From assembly GCF_964340395.1 (NCBI RefSeq), contig NC_135560.1, positions 11,660,098-11,724,097 of the forward strand: a DNA stretch of 64,000 bases, given 5' to 3'. Numbering within the stretch: position 1 is the stretch's first letter; each line of letters opens with the position of its first letter. A program made the position numbers and the translations under genes. The DNA comes from Glandiceps talaboti (taxonomy: Eukaryota; Hemichordata; Enteropneusta; Spengelidae). The notes under the pieces are model-generated. The model searched no databases. It saw only the letters and a program-made list of their open reading frames with translations, and was not told the origin of the DNA. This document shows, in pieces, positions 31,901 through 60,010 of this stretch.

Positions 31901-34900
31901 TTTTTCAGGTAATCGTCGAGCTTGATAACAGTGAAACAAACAAAGTAACGTACGAAGACACAGTTCCAATTAGTGCTTTCATCAAACACACCGTTCCATT
32001 GGTTTCTGTCGTATGGCAAACAGTGGATACTGATAGTGGTTATGGATACTTTAACTTCAGTGATATGTCTGGTCTGTTGAGTGTACCCAAGATCCATGCA
32101 GCGCCATCAGGCGACAAGTCTTTTGTACAGGTTATAATCAAATCAGGTAGGCCCAGAGTACGAAGCAGTAAGAAACCTTTGGAGAATTTCCCTGAATGTG
32201 TAGTAAGATATGTATGGTATGGCAACACATTAGATATACATGTATTCACATGTGTGTGTATATATGCAGCTATTTGATAAATTAACAGCAGTATATATTA
32301 TAACATTAGCAAACAACAATGTGACATTGGGTATACTTTTCAGAAGTGGCTTGACGGTTAAGGAATTATTAAGGGAGAGATCAGTAGTTCAATGTTGGAT
32401 AAAAAACCTAAATTCTTTTACTTAGGGGGTGGGGGGGGGGGGGTTGAGCCATTATAGTTCTTGTTCTTTTAATGGTTCTGTTTTGTACCCATAAATGCAA
32501 ATATTTCTTTTAAAAAATATAACATGAAATTTATAAATGGAAGAATTTTCGCATATGGCACTAAAGCGAGTGAATGTGTCAACAAAATTACTATGTTTTC
32601 CTCATTTCATGCAGACTTTGTATTCATAGTACTACATACTGCTACATACTGATTTGAAATTAATTGTGCTGTCTGAAACAATTTTCAATTTTGGCCCAAT
32701 TTAGTTACAAGTAGAGGGGGGGGGGGGTCTGAGGATTAACTAAAATCATTTGGTTTTTATCCTACATTGAACTAGTGATCTCGCCCCTTACAGATGGTGT
32801 TCCTTTCCGACATAGTATTCACTGTGTGTCGAGTAACGACGCTTTCGTGTCGAGATAAATATTATAGACATTTTTTAAAAATGAAATAACATTGTATTGT
32901 ATACAAAACAACAAGACTAATTGTTTATTAATATTCCGTTAAAGGCCTATTGGTCAAAGGTACAAGTTACAATGTCCAGGTCACAGCTACTGATCAAGAT
33001 GGCCAATCCAGCGTTTCCAAGGTTAGCTTTGAGGTTCGCTCTGGTGTGACGTCGTGTGACTTCACTGTGGCAGACGGCGCTGACTCCTATACAGAAATGG
33101 AAGAGGTAAATTCAATGCAAATAACGTTCAAGGGTAAATCATATGATATTCAAAACTTTGATCAGAGTGAACAAAACAGTTTTAAGCATTTGTCTTGGAA
33201 ATATGTTATGTTCACAATATGCAATATATTAATCAATCAATGAAGCTGCCTGTCAGATAATCAAACAAACAAACAAACGAACGAACAAACAAACAAACAA
33301 ACAAACAAACAAACAAACAAACAAACAAACAAACAAACAAACACTAACTAAATGCATAATTGAAAAGATAAGTGTTTTATACAGTGAGGACTAGAAGTGC
33401 TTCTACATGGTATATTTAAGCAAATAAATGTATACTTTCATTTTCAGATTAATTATCTGCTTGAAAACTGTGTCGCGGACGAGGATGCATATCCACTCAG
33501 CTATCAAATCTTTAGGGTGAAAGATGATGATGGGAATACTGAAGCTGTCAATCAAAAGGGATCTGAACCATCTACTTCCGGCGTTGGCAAACAAGCCAGA
33601 GCTGGCAACAGCAACACCTTCGTAGCCAGGGTAAATACTGCACCTGTGTATTCGTCTACGTAACTGTACTGATATCGACTCGATTAGACGTTTTTACCAC
33701 GAACAGAGAATTATATTAGTCAAGATCAAACTAAAAGACAGATCGTTTGACAAAGTCAAACCACTTCTTGTTACCATGGGAACGAGTGGCGAAATCTCTG
33801 CGGTCAATATTTAATACAGTTTACGTATTTGTATCAATTCCATTACAGCATTGAACGTTGTATTGTGTACTGGCAATAATCAACACTCACTTCATATAAT
33901 TACACATGTATATAAACATGTCTGTAAAGACTGTCGATTTTACACTGTAACGTCATTTTATTACAGGTGTGTGACAAATACAGTTGTGAAGAATTCAGTT
34001 CAGAGGTCAACGTCACTGTCAAGTCCTCATTTAGTGCTTCTGAAATCACCGACTTCAGAAGTAACCAGATTGAACCCTTGGAATACCAAGGTAAGTCATC
34101 TAATACATATGACACTCGCAACCTAAAGTTCTAGTGATTTGGTGTTTCTTTTCAGTGCCTTGTCCAATCAGAAACGTACTTCCTAATGACGTTTATTATC
34201 ATGGATATCATGACGTTACCTTTTCCAAATATCTAAGTGATTACGTCATCGGGTATCACTGATACAGACAGTACTATGCAATAATGATTATTAATATTTA
34301 ATGTTTTAGTGCATACACATCATGATGCGGAATATACAATCGAAGTACTGGGAAAATCACACTCATAGAAAGGAAATTTGATGAACAAACAAGACTCAGA
34401 CATTAGTCTGTGTTTTCTTGGTTGTACACGTACTTAATGTCTTATTTTGATCGTTTATTCTCACCAGGTGATTACCTCGGAGCTCTCGTCAATACTAACA
34501 TGCTGGTAGAAAAGACTAGCGGTGGTCGGCGACGTCGTAAGCGAGCATATGCTGCTACAACATCCTCGGATCAAGAGAGTCTATTAACACTCGTTGAGAA
34601 TGTCATAAGCAGTTCAGTGCTGGGCGTTGATGACGCAGTCCTTCTTACTGATCAAATTGAACTACTTACTACTTCAGAAATGTCCCTCACTAGTCAAGGT
34701 GAATATAGTTCTGTAATGTTATAGGTTCAAGGTGCATCAGTCTTTCCCTTGTTGTCGTAGGATAGTCTTCAAGCAACAGGTTCCACCTATGTCCCAGGTA
34801 TTCATATCCAAGGTCAACTAGCCACAACCCATTCCATAACGGTTTGAAGTTGTGCACATACAGAGAGTTCATTCATGTATGTACACCCACGCTAGCGCTA

Positions 34901-37231
34901 TGAGAGGCAAATCGAAGCTTTCTGTTCAGATACTGGCCTTTGGCAATCTCCAGGAATCTTTAAAATCAAGTAGTGCTTTACGAAATAAATTAAGGAATAT
35001 TAATTTTAGATTCAGACACTACTCTAGAGTCTCTGTTCATCATTGAAAAGCTGGCTAGTCAGACTGTGGTCATGTCTAAGCCTCATGCACTGCATATAAA
35101 CGTATGGCTAATTTACATCATTTTATTACACGGTTAAACGTTTACATCTGTGATGTTATGAGCTTGCAAAGATTATTTATGAACTGGAGTTGTATTTGAG
35201 ACACCAATTGCATTTAACAGAATATTTGGGGCTTTGTACGAACGACGAAGACTTGTTATTAACAATAGACATGTGTTATTATACCATCGCATGTGTACTT
35301 ACAAACTTGGGACAAATTAATGACGAATTCACATATATTTTCAGACGAATTCTTGGACTCTGTGACGGATGTCACTGATGTTTTCTCATCTACTGACGGT
35401 GCAGTAATTAAGGACGAAAATGCACGTGTGTTATTGAACAAAATCCAAAATGTCGCTGACGGATTAGACCCTGTCTGGAATGAAGCCATGTTGGATAAAG
35501 GCCGGTGAGTTCAGATCAGGATTGCATTCCTAAGGTACCAATAGAAATATTTCATTGAAAACCACCAAGAGTAATATCATTCTCTGTCTTCACTTACAGG
35601 ACTATTATGGACAAACTCATGAAATCATTGATACGTGGTAAATCATTAGGTGGAGGGGCTACAGATATTGATTCAACTGGAGTAACTATGCGTTTTGAGA
35701 AGAATGTCCTTGATGATTCATTCTCATCATCTGGAGGAGCGAATTTTGACTTCGGTGATGATCTTAGAAACACGTAAGTTGACATAGACATGCTAAGGGA
35801 AAACAAATACACGGTCCATTTTTTTCTACCGATTCGTTCTGAATTTTACTGACCTCAAATCCATTCCAGTGGCGTCCACAGAATATATGGCATACGTAGA
35901 ATTAATGTACTTTAATTTCACATTATGATAAACAGGTATACTGCTGCATGGACTTGTTCCAGTGGCACTTGTTCAGGTGTGTCAGTGAAAACCTACCATT
36001 ACGACTCAGGCACCGATTTGCTGTCCACCACCGACGAAGATAAAAACTCAAGAGCATCTGACGTATTGTCGATTGAACTTGCAGATCCTGACTCAGGTAA
36101 ATGTCAAATTCCATAATTATAAAATAATATCATGTCGTCATGAAACCATACGTAACAAACTATTTCAAGGAAATTGAGCTCTTTCTTCAGCCAAGGAGTC
36201 ACGAGTACTGTCGGTAGTTTGTGTTGAGTGTATATAGTTTCAAGTTTATTTTCACCTATGATTCCAAAGTGTTTGATTGTGTGTGATTGTCCGTTAGAGT
36301 GGATCGGTATCGGTACGGTTCATATCAATTGTTGTTTCTGTTTTGTGTGAGGTACCTTTTGTATTCTGTTTTTACAGTATGTTTCCTTTTTTCTCCAACT
36401 ATTTTATTTGAAAATTGAGCCGTGCTTTGTATAAACCAGCTGAGATTTGTGGACTCTAAACAAATAATATCGTTATCAGTCCCTAACAGACTACCTTGTG
36501 TTCTATGTATTAGAAAATCAAAAAGTTACCAAATAGTTCATAGGAATGCATTTTCATAAGACTTTTACATTACAACTTTGGCATTGTTTCGTGACTTAAC
36601 ATACTTTTTCCCCAAATTTACAAATGGTTTGTATTGCTCACGACCTTCTTGTTTTTTCGCAGATGAAACTCTGAACATCACTGGCCTGTCGAACCCAATC
36701 ATAGTTAATCTAACTATAAATAGTCCAGATAGTAGTTTAGTGTACACCTGTAAATATTGGGATGAGGTTGCCTCTAACTGGTCGACTGATGGCGTCACTA
36801 CGATTGAGAACGATGACAACACGGTTCAATGTCAAGTGACTCACTTGTCAACCTTCAGTGTCTTTTCTGCCCCAAGTCCTACTACAACAGGTGAGAGATA
36901 CATATAAGACAAATCAGAGCCTTTTAATCAAATCACAACGGTTCTTTTCTTCGTCTCCACTAGATAGACAATGATATAAAAAGCTACGAAATCGTTCTCT
37001 TCATTATTTATATTTGTCAATGATCAGCCATTCTATCATACATACATACATACATACATACGTAGATAGAGACATACATACATACGTAGATAGAGATAGA
37101 TAGACAAACATACATACATACATACATACATACATACATACATACATACATACATACAGACAGACAGACATGCAGACATACAGACATATAATAGATAGAC
37201 ATACATACATACATACATACATACATACGCA

Positions 37232-37263
<32 letters not shown>

Positions 37264-39903
37264 CACACCTACACACCTACCTACCTACCTACCTACCTAC
37301 CTACCTACCTACCTACATACATACATACATACATACATACATACATACATACATACATACATACATACATACATACATACATACATACATACATACATAC
37401 ATAACAATGTCCATTTCAATGGTTGTATTGTTAAGTTTGTGTTTTATTGATAATATTTTCTTGTTGGGTTTACTTCCAAACAGGCCCAACAACAGCTGTT
37501 CCTACCACTGGCGCTGGTGCAGTTACTACAGCCTCAAGTGCGACAGGTACCTTTGTCTAGAGAATATCGACATTCTCTTCTAAGAATTAAGTGTCGGAAT
37601 ACATATCGTAAAATAATAATACCACTGCCATTTTGTGAATTTCATATAATTGTCATAACATAATGATAAAATTTTACCATTTAGTGAATATATAATGATA
37701 ATGGTAACAAACTGATAACGCTTTGATTTAGTGAATCACATGAGATAACTGACTGCAGACATTATTTCCATTTCATTCTCTTAACAGTAATTATACTTGA
37801 CACGTAAATGTCTTATGTTGGTTGTATTCGCCATATTATAAAACGTACGCGTCTTGTAAAAAAAACAAAGCATATTGGTATTAAAGTTAAATGAAAGCGG
37901 AAACCCTTCTTTTTGTTGTACCGCTCACAATACGCGGAGAGCCTGTTCGTATGTTCAACAAATACCGTCAAAATTGAAAGAAATCGACAACATTTTCATT
38001 GACAAGAAAAAATTACATCTCAAAGTCTTCTTCGATGTAGTATACATTTGGGTCTATAGACATAATATTTACTCATTTGAAAAAGTTGATATAAATGTTG
38101 TGATGAATACAAAAAAAATATTATAAAAATTATAAAAATTATTCAATATAACAGAATCCAATACTTGACGAAAACATGCATATGTTACACCATACATGTA
38201 TGATGTAACATAGTTTTTACCATACCACCGTGTAGGTGTGTGATTCCTATGCAAACACCACCACTACTATCGTGGGACATACTGTTAGACTGAAAGGTTC
38301 GTCGTTGATGGCGCTTGTAACGAGTGATCAAAAGTGTGTACCTACACAACGACCAATCTCTCTGTCAACATACTGATATGCCCAAATGAAATTGATCTGT
38401 GGCATTCTGGTTCTCAAAGATATAAATTGTACTGTTAGAAATATCCTAAAATTACTATGTGTATCACAAACTGATGAGTTGGAACTTCGAGTAATCATAC
38501 CGAACGTGTGATGTTTTTGTTTTGTTTTGTTTTTGGGGGGGGGGGTGAAAGTTGTTATCGGTACTCTAAATCTTCTACTGTGATTTCATAGAGATTTCCT
38601 CAATGCTGCACTCGTAGATATCGTAAATATTTGGTACTGTAGTGTTTTTTGTTTTGATAATGGTTGTCTAGTTGGGATTAAGGTGCTACAATCAAGAGTA
38701 CTTTTGCAGTTGCTATATGCTAACTAAATGTTTATGTTTACTTCCTATCACAGGAGCTATTACAACAGCAGGGCCAGTTCCTGTAGGTATGTCAATTTCC
38801 ATATATGCTAATTATTAATGGATAGTCTGTGAAATCGGTTTTGCATCAGATATGTATAAACTGTCTACCAGTGAGTTTCATCAGATATAAATGTAACATT
38901 TAGTAAGGGCGGTCCTTCGTACGTCTCTCATATGTGATACATTTTGTAATTTTCCTGTGTCTGTTCACGGAAGAAACCAGGTCTCTGCTGTATATACAGT
39001 AAGTTGGTTGAGAAACACGCCAACAAACTTCATCCAACAGGTGTGTGTGTGTGGGGGGGGGCTCTGTGTGAACTGATACGGTGGGGGGGGGGGCTCCGTT
39101 GAGACCTACAAACCCAAAGTGCTGTCATACCACACACACTCCAAAAAGGAGACCCTTTCTCATACCAACTGTATCACACAAAATAGATACTATACGGGTC
39201 TACGATACATGCAGACGACAGTTAGTATGATGGAATAACTAAAACCTGATCAAAAATGTTTTGAGAAATGAAGTCTTACTTTTAGGAATTCTAAACACTA
39301 TTTTTTTTTAACTTGATTATAGAAATATTCTGAGCTAAGATTGAAGTAAACTCTACCGCTTCTGATGGCAGGCTTTTCCAAAACCTGTCGGCCCAGAAAG
39401 TATACTCATTCTCAAAACCACCCCGTTACAGTGGGCTCTCCCCTTACGATCGTCCACGGAACTTGTCCCCCGGTATATCAACTTTGCGTCATGTCGTTAT
39501 GGAATAAAGCTCGTTATTTGATCATGTTCTTTTTGTAGTTTCAGACGATGGTCTTGACACAAACGTTATTATTGGCGCTGTTGTTGGTAGTGTTCTCGGG
39601 GTCGCCGCTGTCATCATCATCGTCACTGTCGTTGTCATCAAATGCAAGAAACCTCCCGAGAAAATAATTGAAGAGGAAGACCCCAAAGACGTGACATCTG
39701 TTGAACCACAGCCATCATCATTATGGGATGCCAAGGCGGGTGAGGAACCACAGGATACGGTCCCCGAACCTGATGCATCGAACGGACGTGCAAGTGCAGA
39801 GCTGACCGTTGTATCTGAAAGTGGACAACAGGATAATGCTCCGGTGACGTCAAGTCGTCCAACCTCAAGTCACAGTGCAACGGTCTCCGTTGGTCACATA
39901 TAA
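19730..39903 (+). CDS. Gene B: complete REJ/GPS single-pass receptor (about 28 exons)
   Basis: Exons: 19730-21482, 22684-22977, 23272-23442, 23855-23999, 25050-25155, 25485-25629, 26208-26282, 27267-27416, 28116-28343, 29045-29221, 29371-29643, 29753-29942, 30065-30216, 30541-30773, 31183-31395, 31909-32146, 32945-33105, 33448-33630, 33967-34090, 34468-34698, 35010-about 35057, 35345-35504, 35600-35773, 35936-36096, 36663-36890, 37484-37546, 38754-38786, 39539-39903. All but exon 21 have clear GT-AG borders and matching phases; the total is about 2,157 residues. The start at 19730 was chosen because it opens a signal peptide aligned with gene C; the frame itself stays open back to 19577. It is an extracellular type I receptor with Ser repeats, CNG repeats, IPT, REJ, GAIN/GPS, TM and tail. 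Ligand and role are unknown. Confidence 0.88.
21483..22683 (+). other. Gene B intron 1 with conserved block and MITE
   Basis: A block at about 21770-21875 (atctttgttatgrtgt, caccttagaaaccaca, tctgtgtggaat) matches 52935-53025 in gene C intron 1 at about 80-85%. It sits among unalignable sequence, so it may be regulatory. The MITE copy 2 lies at 21991-22340. A C-rich tract precedes the acceptor. Confidence 0.6.
21991..22340. mobile_element. Palindromic MITE-like element, copy 2
   Basis: Same family as 7255-7608: outer ends cgtggccatgtggatgaggg and cctcattcatatgggcac, inner atcatggctccctacttg and caagtaggaagccatgat, centre attgtacgtacaat (22171-22184). Absent from gene C intron 1, so it inserted after the duplication or was lost there. 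Confidence 0.8.
23560..23712. repeat. TC and TGTC microsatellites in gene B intron 3
   Basis: TC units then TGTC/TGCC units. Gene C intron 3 carries a CT tract (55037-55125) in the matching intron. Confidence 0.9.
24000..25049 (+). other. Gene B intron 4
   Basis: Non-coding. A block near 24180-24410 (agtttcgaactcggtgaatcg, aataggcat, caaagcgaaactatg) matches 55530-55740 in gene C intron 4, which shows that the introns were copied with the genes. Confidence 0.6.
25185..25960. repeat. GGTT and CA/CAGA microsatellites around gene B exon 6
   Basis: GGTT/GATT units at about 25185-25250 in intron 5. CA and CAGA units at about 25743-25960 in intron 6. Exon 6 (25485-25629) lies between them and is not part of the repeats. 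Confidence 0.9.
25485..26282 (+). other. Gene B exons 6-7: IPT/TIG-like domain
   Basis: With the end of exon 5, the sequence reads like an IPT/TIG immunoglobulin-like fold: [38 protein letters not shown], a strand ending VITCMSP, then SVGNYNVTV. The order LTxxGxGF, C-x-F, V-x-C-x-P, G-x-Y-x-V is typical of that family (plexins, Met). It is about 80 residues, split by one intron. A small extracellular beta-sandwich, probably adhesive. Confidence 0.7.
26330..27170. repeat. Minisatellite in gene B intron 7
   Basis: Degenerate units of about 40-45 bp built on 'gtgataaatggcctgggc' and 'agtatgataagagtcc', some 18-20 copies. The same unit occurs in the matching intron of gene C (about 57920-58100) in only about four copies, so the array has changed length since duplication. 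Confidence 0.8.
27267..29221 (+). other. Gene B exons 8-10: pre-REJ ectodomain
   Basis: About residues 896-1081. The sequence begins [20 protein letters not shown] and contains [18 protein letters not shown] and, in exon 10, [20 protein letters not shown] followed by a Cys-Phe and [10 protein letters not shown]. The last part resembles the segment just before REJ modules in polycystin-family proteins (an F-S-x-x-G, V-x-F-D, C-x-x-[IL]-F order). Exons are phase 1-1. No named domain for exons 8-9. Confidence 0.65.
29371..34090 (+). other. Gene B exons 11-19: REJ module
   Basis: About residues 1081-1670. The REJ family marks are visible: [20 protein letters not shown] then [46 protein letters not shown] then MTYAWTC; and [19 protein letters not shown]. 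These match the L-D-x-S-x-S-x-D-P-D and Y-x-W-x-C patterns of sea urchin REJ and polycystin-1 proteins. The module is about 590 residues in nine exons. Sea urchin suREJ1 binds egg-jelly fucose sulphate polymer through this region; whether that holds here is unknown. Confidence 0.85.
33265..33345. repeat. AAAC microsatellite in gene B intron 17
   Basis: About 20 AAAC units, intronic. Confidence 0.9.
34468..36890 (+). other. Gene B exons 20-25: GAIN region and GPS
   Basis: About residues 1670-2004. Exon 20 has a polybasic [10 protein letters not shown], then helical sequence ([20 protein letters not shown]). Exon 22 (35345-35504) and exon 23 (35600-35773) are helical then beta ([29 protein letters not shown]). 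Exon 25 carries the [20 protein letters not shown] and [12 protein letters not shown], with the H-L-S cleavage triad. The donor of exon 21 (35010-) is uncertain. Phase needs a cut such as after 35057, a weak site, so this exon end should be confirmed by RNA. Exons 23-25 correspond to gene A exons 1-3. Confidence 0.82.
37036..37402. repeat. ACAT/CCTA microsatellite in gene B intron 25
   Basis: ACAT, ATAG, ACGC, AC, CCTA and ACAT tracts in series. The same compound repeat sits in the same intron of gene A (about 1680-1950), just after the GPS exon. Confidence 0.9.
37484..39903 (+). other. Gene B exons 26-28: stalk, transmembrane helix, cytoplasmic tail
   Basis: Exons 26 and 27 are a Thr/Ala/Gly stalk ([31 protein letters not shown]). 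Exon 28 has VSDDGLDTN, a helix ([20 protein letters not shown] and onward), a KCKK stop-transfer and an 83-residue acidic tail ending SVSVGHI-type sequence before TAA. The end ([16 protein letters not shown], then RPTSS and VGHI) is shared with gene A (VGHM). The Tyr-rich segment of gene A is absent, so the two receptors should differ in signalling. Confidence 0.82.
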
Positions 39904-41470
39904 AGCATATCCTACCCAACATCTCAAACTTTAAAATTAGATGAAAGAGACATAAAACTATGACTCGATTACCGTTTTTTTTTCTGTAGTGTATGGCACT
40001 TGTTATGAGATGATGCCAATGTTGCAATAATCAACTGTAAGAGTTATATTGCAGTGGTTGTCAATCATAATTGTAAATAATCACTTTTAGCATCATTTGC
40101 TTGTAATTGTCACGACCGGGCTTTCAAATCTGACACAAACTAGGCATGCGCAAATGTTGGCAATCATTTCATTTTTAGTTACTACTAATCAACCAATCGA
40201 CAATTGCTCCTTATTTTATGTAACCCGGATGAATTAATTAAACACTGTGGCCCTTACGAACACGTTCCTAATGGGAGTGAGAGAGGAACATAATCATTTT
40301 AGAGTGAAGATCCACGTGTTATAATTAACATAAAATGACAATATTTCAAAGATGTTGGTTGATTGTTGGTGAAGGGGTTGTTACGTTTAGCAAGCTGTCA
40401 TTTGTGTTATTTTCACTGTAATGTTAATTTGAAGTAGAATTTTTTTATTTATAGTGATTGACTTTTTAGCAGTGTACATAACTCTCTGAGATACAATATG
40501 TTTAAAAGAAATATAAGGTTATGATTAGATTTTAGAATACTCATTTGCATAGAGGTCATGTATAATTGGAGTCATGCATCACATAGGGGTCATGCATAAT
40601 AAGGTCATACATCACAGGGTTGTAACAAAGCTAACGAAAGAAGTTTAACTCCTAATACCACATTTATCATTATTTCAACTATCAGAAGAATCTACTTCTG
40701 TCGTCTGCGCAAATATCGTACAAGTGAATAGCGTTGTAAGTTTGGCTGAATTAAATTTGTGGAAGCCGTAACGGTTATTATGAAAGAAAATGCCCAAATC
40801 TTCCCCCACCATATGCCTGATACGACAACTATGTGTGTAAATAAAACAAAATGGATGTGCTGTTTAGCTTAGTTCTATCGGATTCTTGGTTCGTTGAAGT
40901 ATACGAGTACCGAGTATTGAAGTCACTAAATGCCGTCCAATAAATGTATAACTAACTTGTATCATAATGTACCTATATTAAAGGGGCACAAGCTGAGTGT
41001 ACACGTGTTTGGGCGTAGATTATGCTACATATTTATAAGGTATCCACATCATTGTAATTACTAGAGTACACTTAGCCACCATGTGCAATTAACTATAAAC
41101 ACAAACCTGCTATCAAGATATAACTTATAAACGATCCGATGACGTAATTTATCATACGTACCAAAAATTGTCCAGGAATTCCCTACTATGCAGTCAATTG
41201 TTTTAACTATGTCAGGAGACAATTGTAATGTTCTCGAAAGCATTCATTGACATGAAAATCATTTTAAAATAGTTTAGACGAGGTTATTATAAAACATATT
41301 TTTACTTGAGTAGAAAGCTAAAGCGTATGACTCACAGCTGGTGCCGCTTTAATATATGATAATATATATATAAATATTTTATATTTCTATTTAACATTGG
41401 GAAATAAACGCTTTACTCTGTTTGCATTTGTAGTATATTTTGACGTGTGAATAAAAGCATTACAAAATGT
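39904..41470 (+). other. Gene B 3' UTR
   Basis: Non-coding. AATAAA at 41403 and 41450; the latter (gaataaaagcattacaaaat) matches gene A. Long for a UTR (about 1.55 kb), but similar in length to that of gene A (about 1.7 kb). Confidence 0.55.
41450..41455 (+). terminator. Polyadenylation signal, gene B
   Basis: AATAAA in a context conserved with 6716 after gene A. Confidence 0.55.
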
Positions 41471-41736
41471 GAGCATAGTTTTTGTGATTTATCGAAAAGT
41501 GCCATATTCGTTGTTGACAGGGTACACATAATAAATATGGAACGTGTGAGATCTTCTATTACAAAATATCGATATTACAGTAATGTTATTTTGAATATTT
41601 CCAAAGTTTTGACAATTTTAAGTGATCATATTTAACATCTTGGTGTCATCGGATATCTAAAACGTCATGCTATGTCATTCAGAGAGAAATATACTAATAG
41701 ACTAAGTAATTATTGTAATACATGTACTTTTGGTTT

Positions 41737-41796
<60 letters not shown>

Positions 41797-44261
41797 ATTA
41801 TTCATTATGCATTGCGTATTCCTTGTGCACACGTAGTTGCAAGTACTCCTGCTGAGGTTTGGTGTAAGAAAATGACGAAAAAATAACAGGAAATATTGCT
41901 CCCCACTAGCTATCATGGGGATGCTGCTTCTGCCCAGAATCAAGATTGAACGATAAACCCTTGCTGACTAAGTATCTCCAAGTACAGCCCAATGTGAGAC
42001 CTTTTTCGCCAAGCCCACATATATTTGTAAAGAAATCTCTCATTGTTATGTATGGACGCTGAAGTTGATTTCCACTGTTAGTTTAATGTAGTGTACCATA
42101 CTGTACATCTCTGAAGTGGATTGGGAGGTTATATGTCTAATTACACATTAAAATATGTGTAGCCGGGAGGGGGGAGGGGGAGGGCTAATTCTTAGGTTCA
42201 TGGGGGGGGGCACGAAATTTTTTGAGAGCGAAGGGGGCGTGGCTGCGAAAGGTTTTTGACCAAAATAATTTCTCCCCAGCCCCCCCCCCCCCGTAAATTC
42301 TCACCTCAGCCTTACGTCACATTTAATTCTTCCATAGACGTTGGAGAGGCCATGATTCATCTCATCGGTAGGAAAGGTGCTAACGTAACAGTTAGATTCC
42401 AGACAAGCTCAGAGTTATGTCAATAAAAGAAACCCCTTGCTGCTTTAGAACAGTTTCCACTTCTTCTATTGTCAATGACCTAATATTGAAACTGCAGATT
42501 TGCATTCCTACGATCAGAAAGTCAACAGGTGAGTCCATTCTAAACGGGGAAACAGCTCTGTGTACTGTGGGCAATATGTTCAACGGTCAGATACAATAAA
42601 AGTAAGTGAGCTGAAACAGAACGATGTTGGCGCGATAAAATCCTTACTAATATTGCCATATTTCATTGTCTGACTTCACAAAAAACTTACAAACACTGAC
42701 ACATTTTCCTTGCTTGAGTTTATACCAATACCATAGCAGATCATTTCATAGTGACTTCGTAACAAGGTATAATTGATGAGATTAAAGATTAAGTCTCTGC
42801 TTTTAATGAATATTTTGAAGTTACAGACAGACAACAGTGCCCCGAGAAATCACCTACAGTGTAAGAATTTGCTACTGTAACAGTAATGTAATCACACACA
42901 TAAAACATGTATCAATGTTGCGATGATTATAAGTCACGCTAGCGGATGAACTACAGCACTGTTGTAAGTAAAGCTACAGTCGAACCAGTCAATGAAATGT
43001 GATGATGTGTCGTGTCTGACGACAATCTGTTTACTTCATGTTTACTGGCTTCCATTGTACTACAAAGGGTCGTCAACTAGTGCCCTTTTATTTGAAAGAG
43101 TAGAATCATGACTGATTATTGCCATTTTATCTCCTTCAGTTATAAGAACTTCAGAACTTTAATTCTGGTGTGTGAGTCTCTTGGGTTCTGTCATTTCCCA
43201 TCCGACAACCAACCTGTTGGCCTACATATGGTGCAATGTTTTTAACGTGTGTGTGTCCAACAACAGTGTGGCACCATTACAGAATGAACGCGCCACCGGT
43301 GTTCGTCTCTGAATTTTAAATGCTGGCCTCCAATGTCAAGGTGTCTGCAACAGTGAAGTCCTGTCGCGAGGTTGGCTAGAAATGACATCTTGAACGGTGT
43401 AACATTGTCTAAAGGAATCGATACGTGTAAGAAACAAGAATCTGAGGGAAAATTGTAAACGCGAAGAAACAATTACGAAACTACGTACACTCATTAAAGA
43501 GAAAATAGAAAATGAACAGAAATACAGTACAATACTACATTGACATTAAACAAACGATCAGCCACAAATACAAACAATAACTAGTGTTTGCGTTTGTGGT
43601 AGTAGAACAATTATCGACACACATGAAACACAGCAACGAAATAACACGAGACATCACACGATTGAGAAAGAAAGAGAGAAAGCACGCTTTGGTTTTGACA
43701 TGATTATAGTGTTAGCGACACAGTCCCTATATGGTAGTGTACTGAATAGCTGTGTCATCACGGGCTTTATTTTACAAATAGCAATAGCCAAACATTATAC
43801 ATACATGTAGAATATACAACACATATTAAGACCAATAATGCTACAAAGAAAAATTAGTTTCGATGTCTGGAGCTGCGTTTCCTCTTTGCACCCAATAACT
43901 ATTTTTTTTATTATAGGACACAATACCCCCATTAAATATCGAATCTATACCAAGTACTCAGCCAGATTCTATGGCGTTTCTTGATGATCTATTTTTAACT
44001 CGTTCTTGAATCTTTCTTTTTAACGTGTCTGTGGTATGACTTGAAATACACAAAAGTTACATAAAGGATGGTTTCCGAAATATTGGATGACACAGATTTT
44101 TTACTTGTATAACAGTTTCTTGAATGGAAACTGCAGTATACTGGAAATTTCCTGTTCCATTACGACATGCCAAAATATGCCCATCTGTGTCTTCCGATAC
44201 GATATTTGAAGTTAAGCTATTGTCCAATGTTCCTATTTTATTTTGTTTATTCAACTTCGAA
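41471..44261. other. Spacer between genes B and C
   Basis: TC/AC microsatellite at about 41738-41795, then sequence matching 17320-18350. No exon supported. Poly-G/poly-C runs occur at about 42165-42295. Confidence 0.6.
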
Positions 44262-44347
44262 GCATAGGCCCTTGGGTGGATGAACACTCCGGGGTGTAGG
44301 CGCAGCCTGGTTACTGGTAACATAAACTGTACACAACATGGCTACAC
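44262..44347 (+). promoter_or_regulatory. Conserved proximal promoter / 5' leader block, gene C
   Basis: Counterpart of 19475-19560, with the same order of blocks (cccttgggtg, atgaacactccggggt, gtaacataaact). Confidence 0.55.
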
Positions 44348-44367
44348 ACGGCAGCGTTGCTATTTGA
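44338..44367 (+). promoter_or_regulatory. Nine-codon upstream ORF, gene C
   Basis: ATG in context acaacATGG, nine codons (MATHGSVAI) and TGA, about 180 bp before the main start. Counterpart of 19551-19580. Confidence 0.55.
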
Positions 44368-44545
44368 ATATAACTGAATAGAGGGTTAACGAGGTATTAC
44401 TCAAGACTTTTATTGAAGTATAATTGGCAGTGCATTCAAGAGACATTGCAAGAGGTGACGACACGCTAAACGGGCGGCCACTTTTCTACCATAAGAACAG
44501 CAAAGGAGTCTAACTAAATCAGATTGAAAGTGAGCATTAACGAAG

Positions 44546-60010
<15,465 letters not shown>

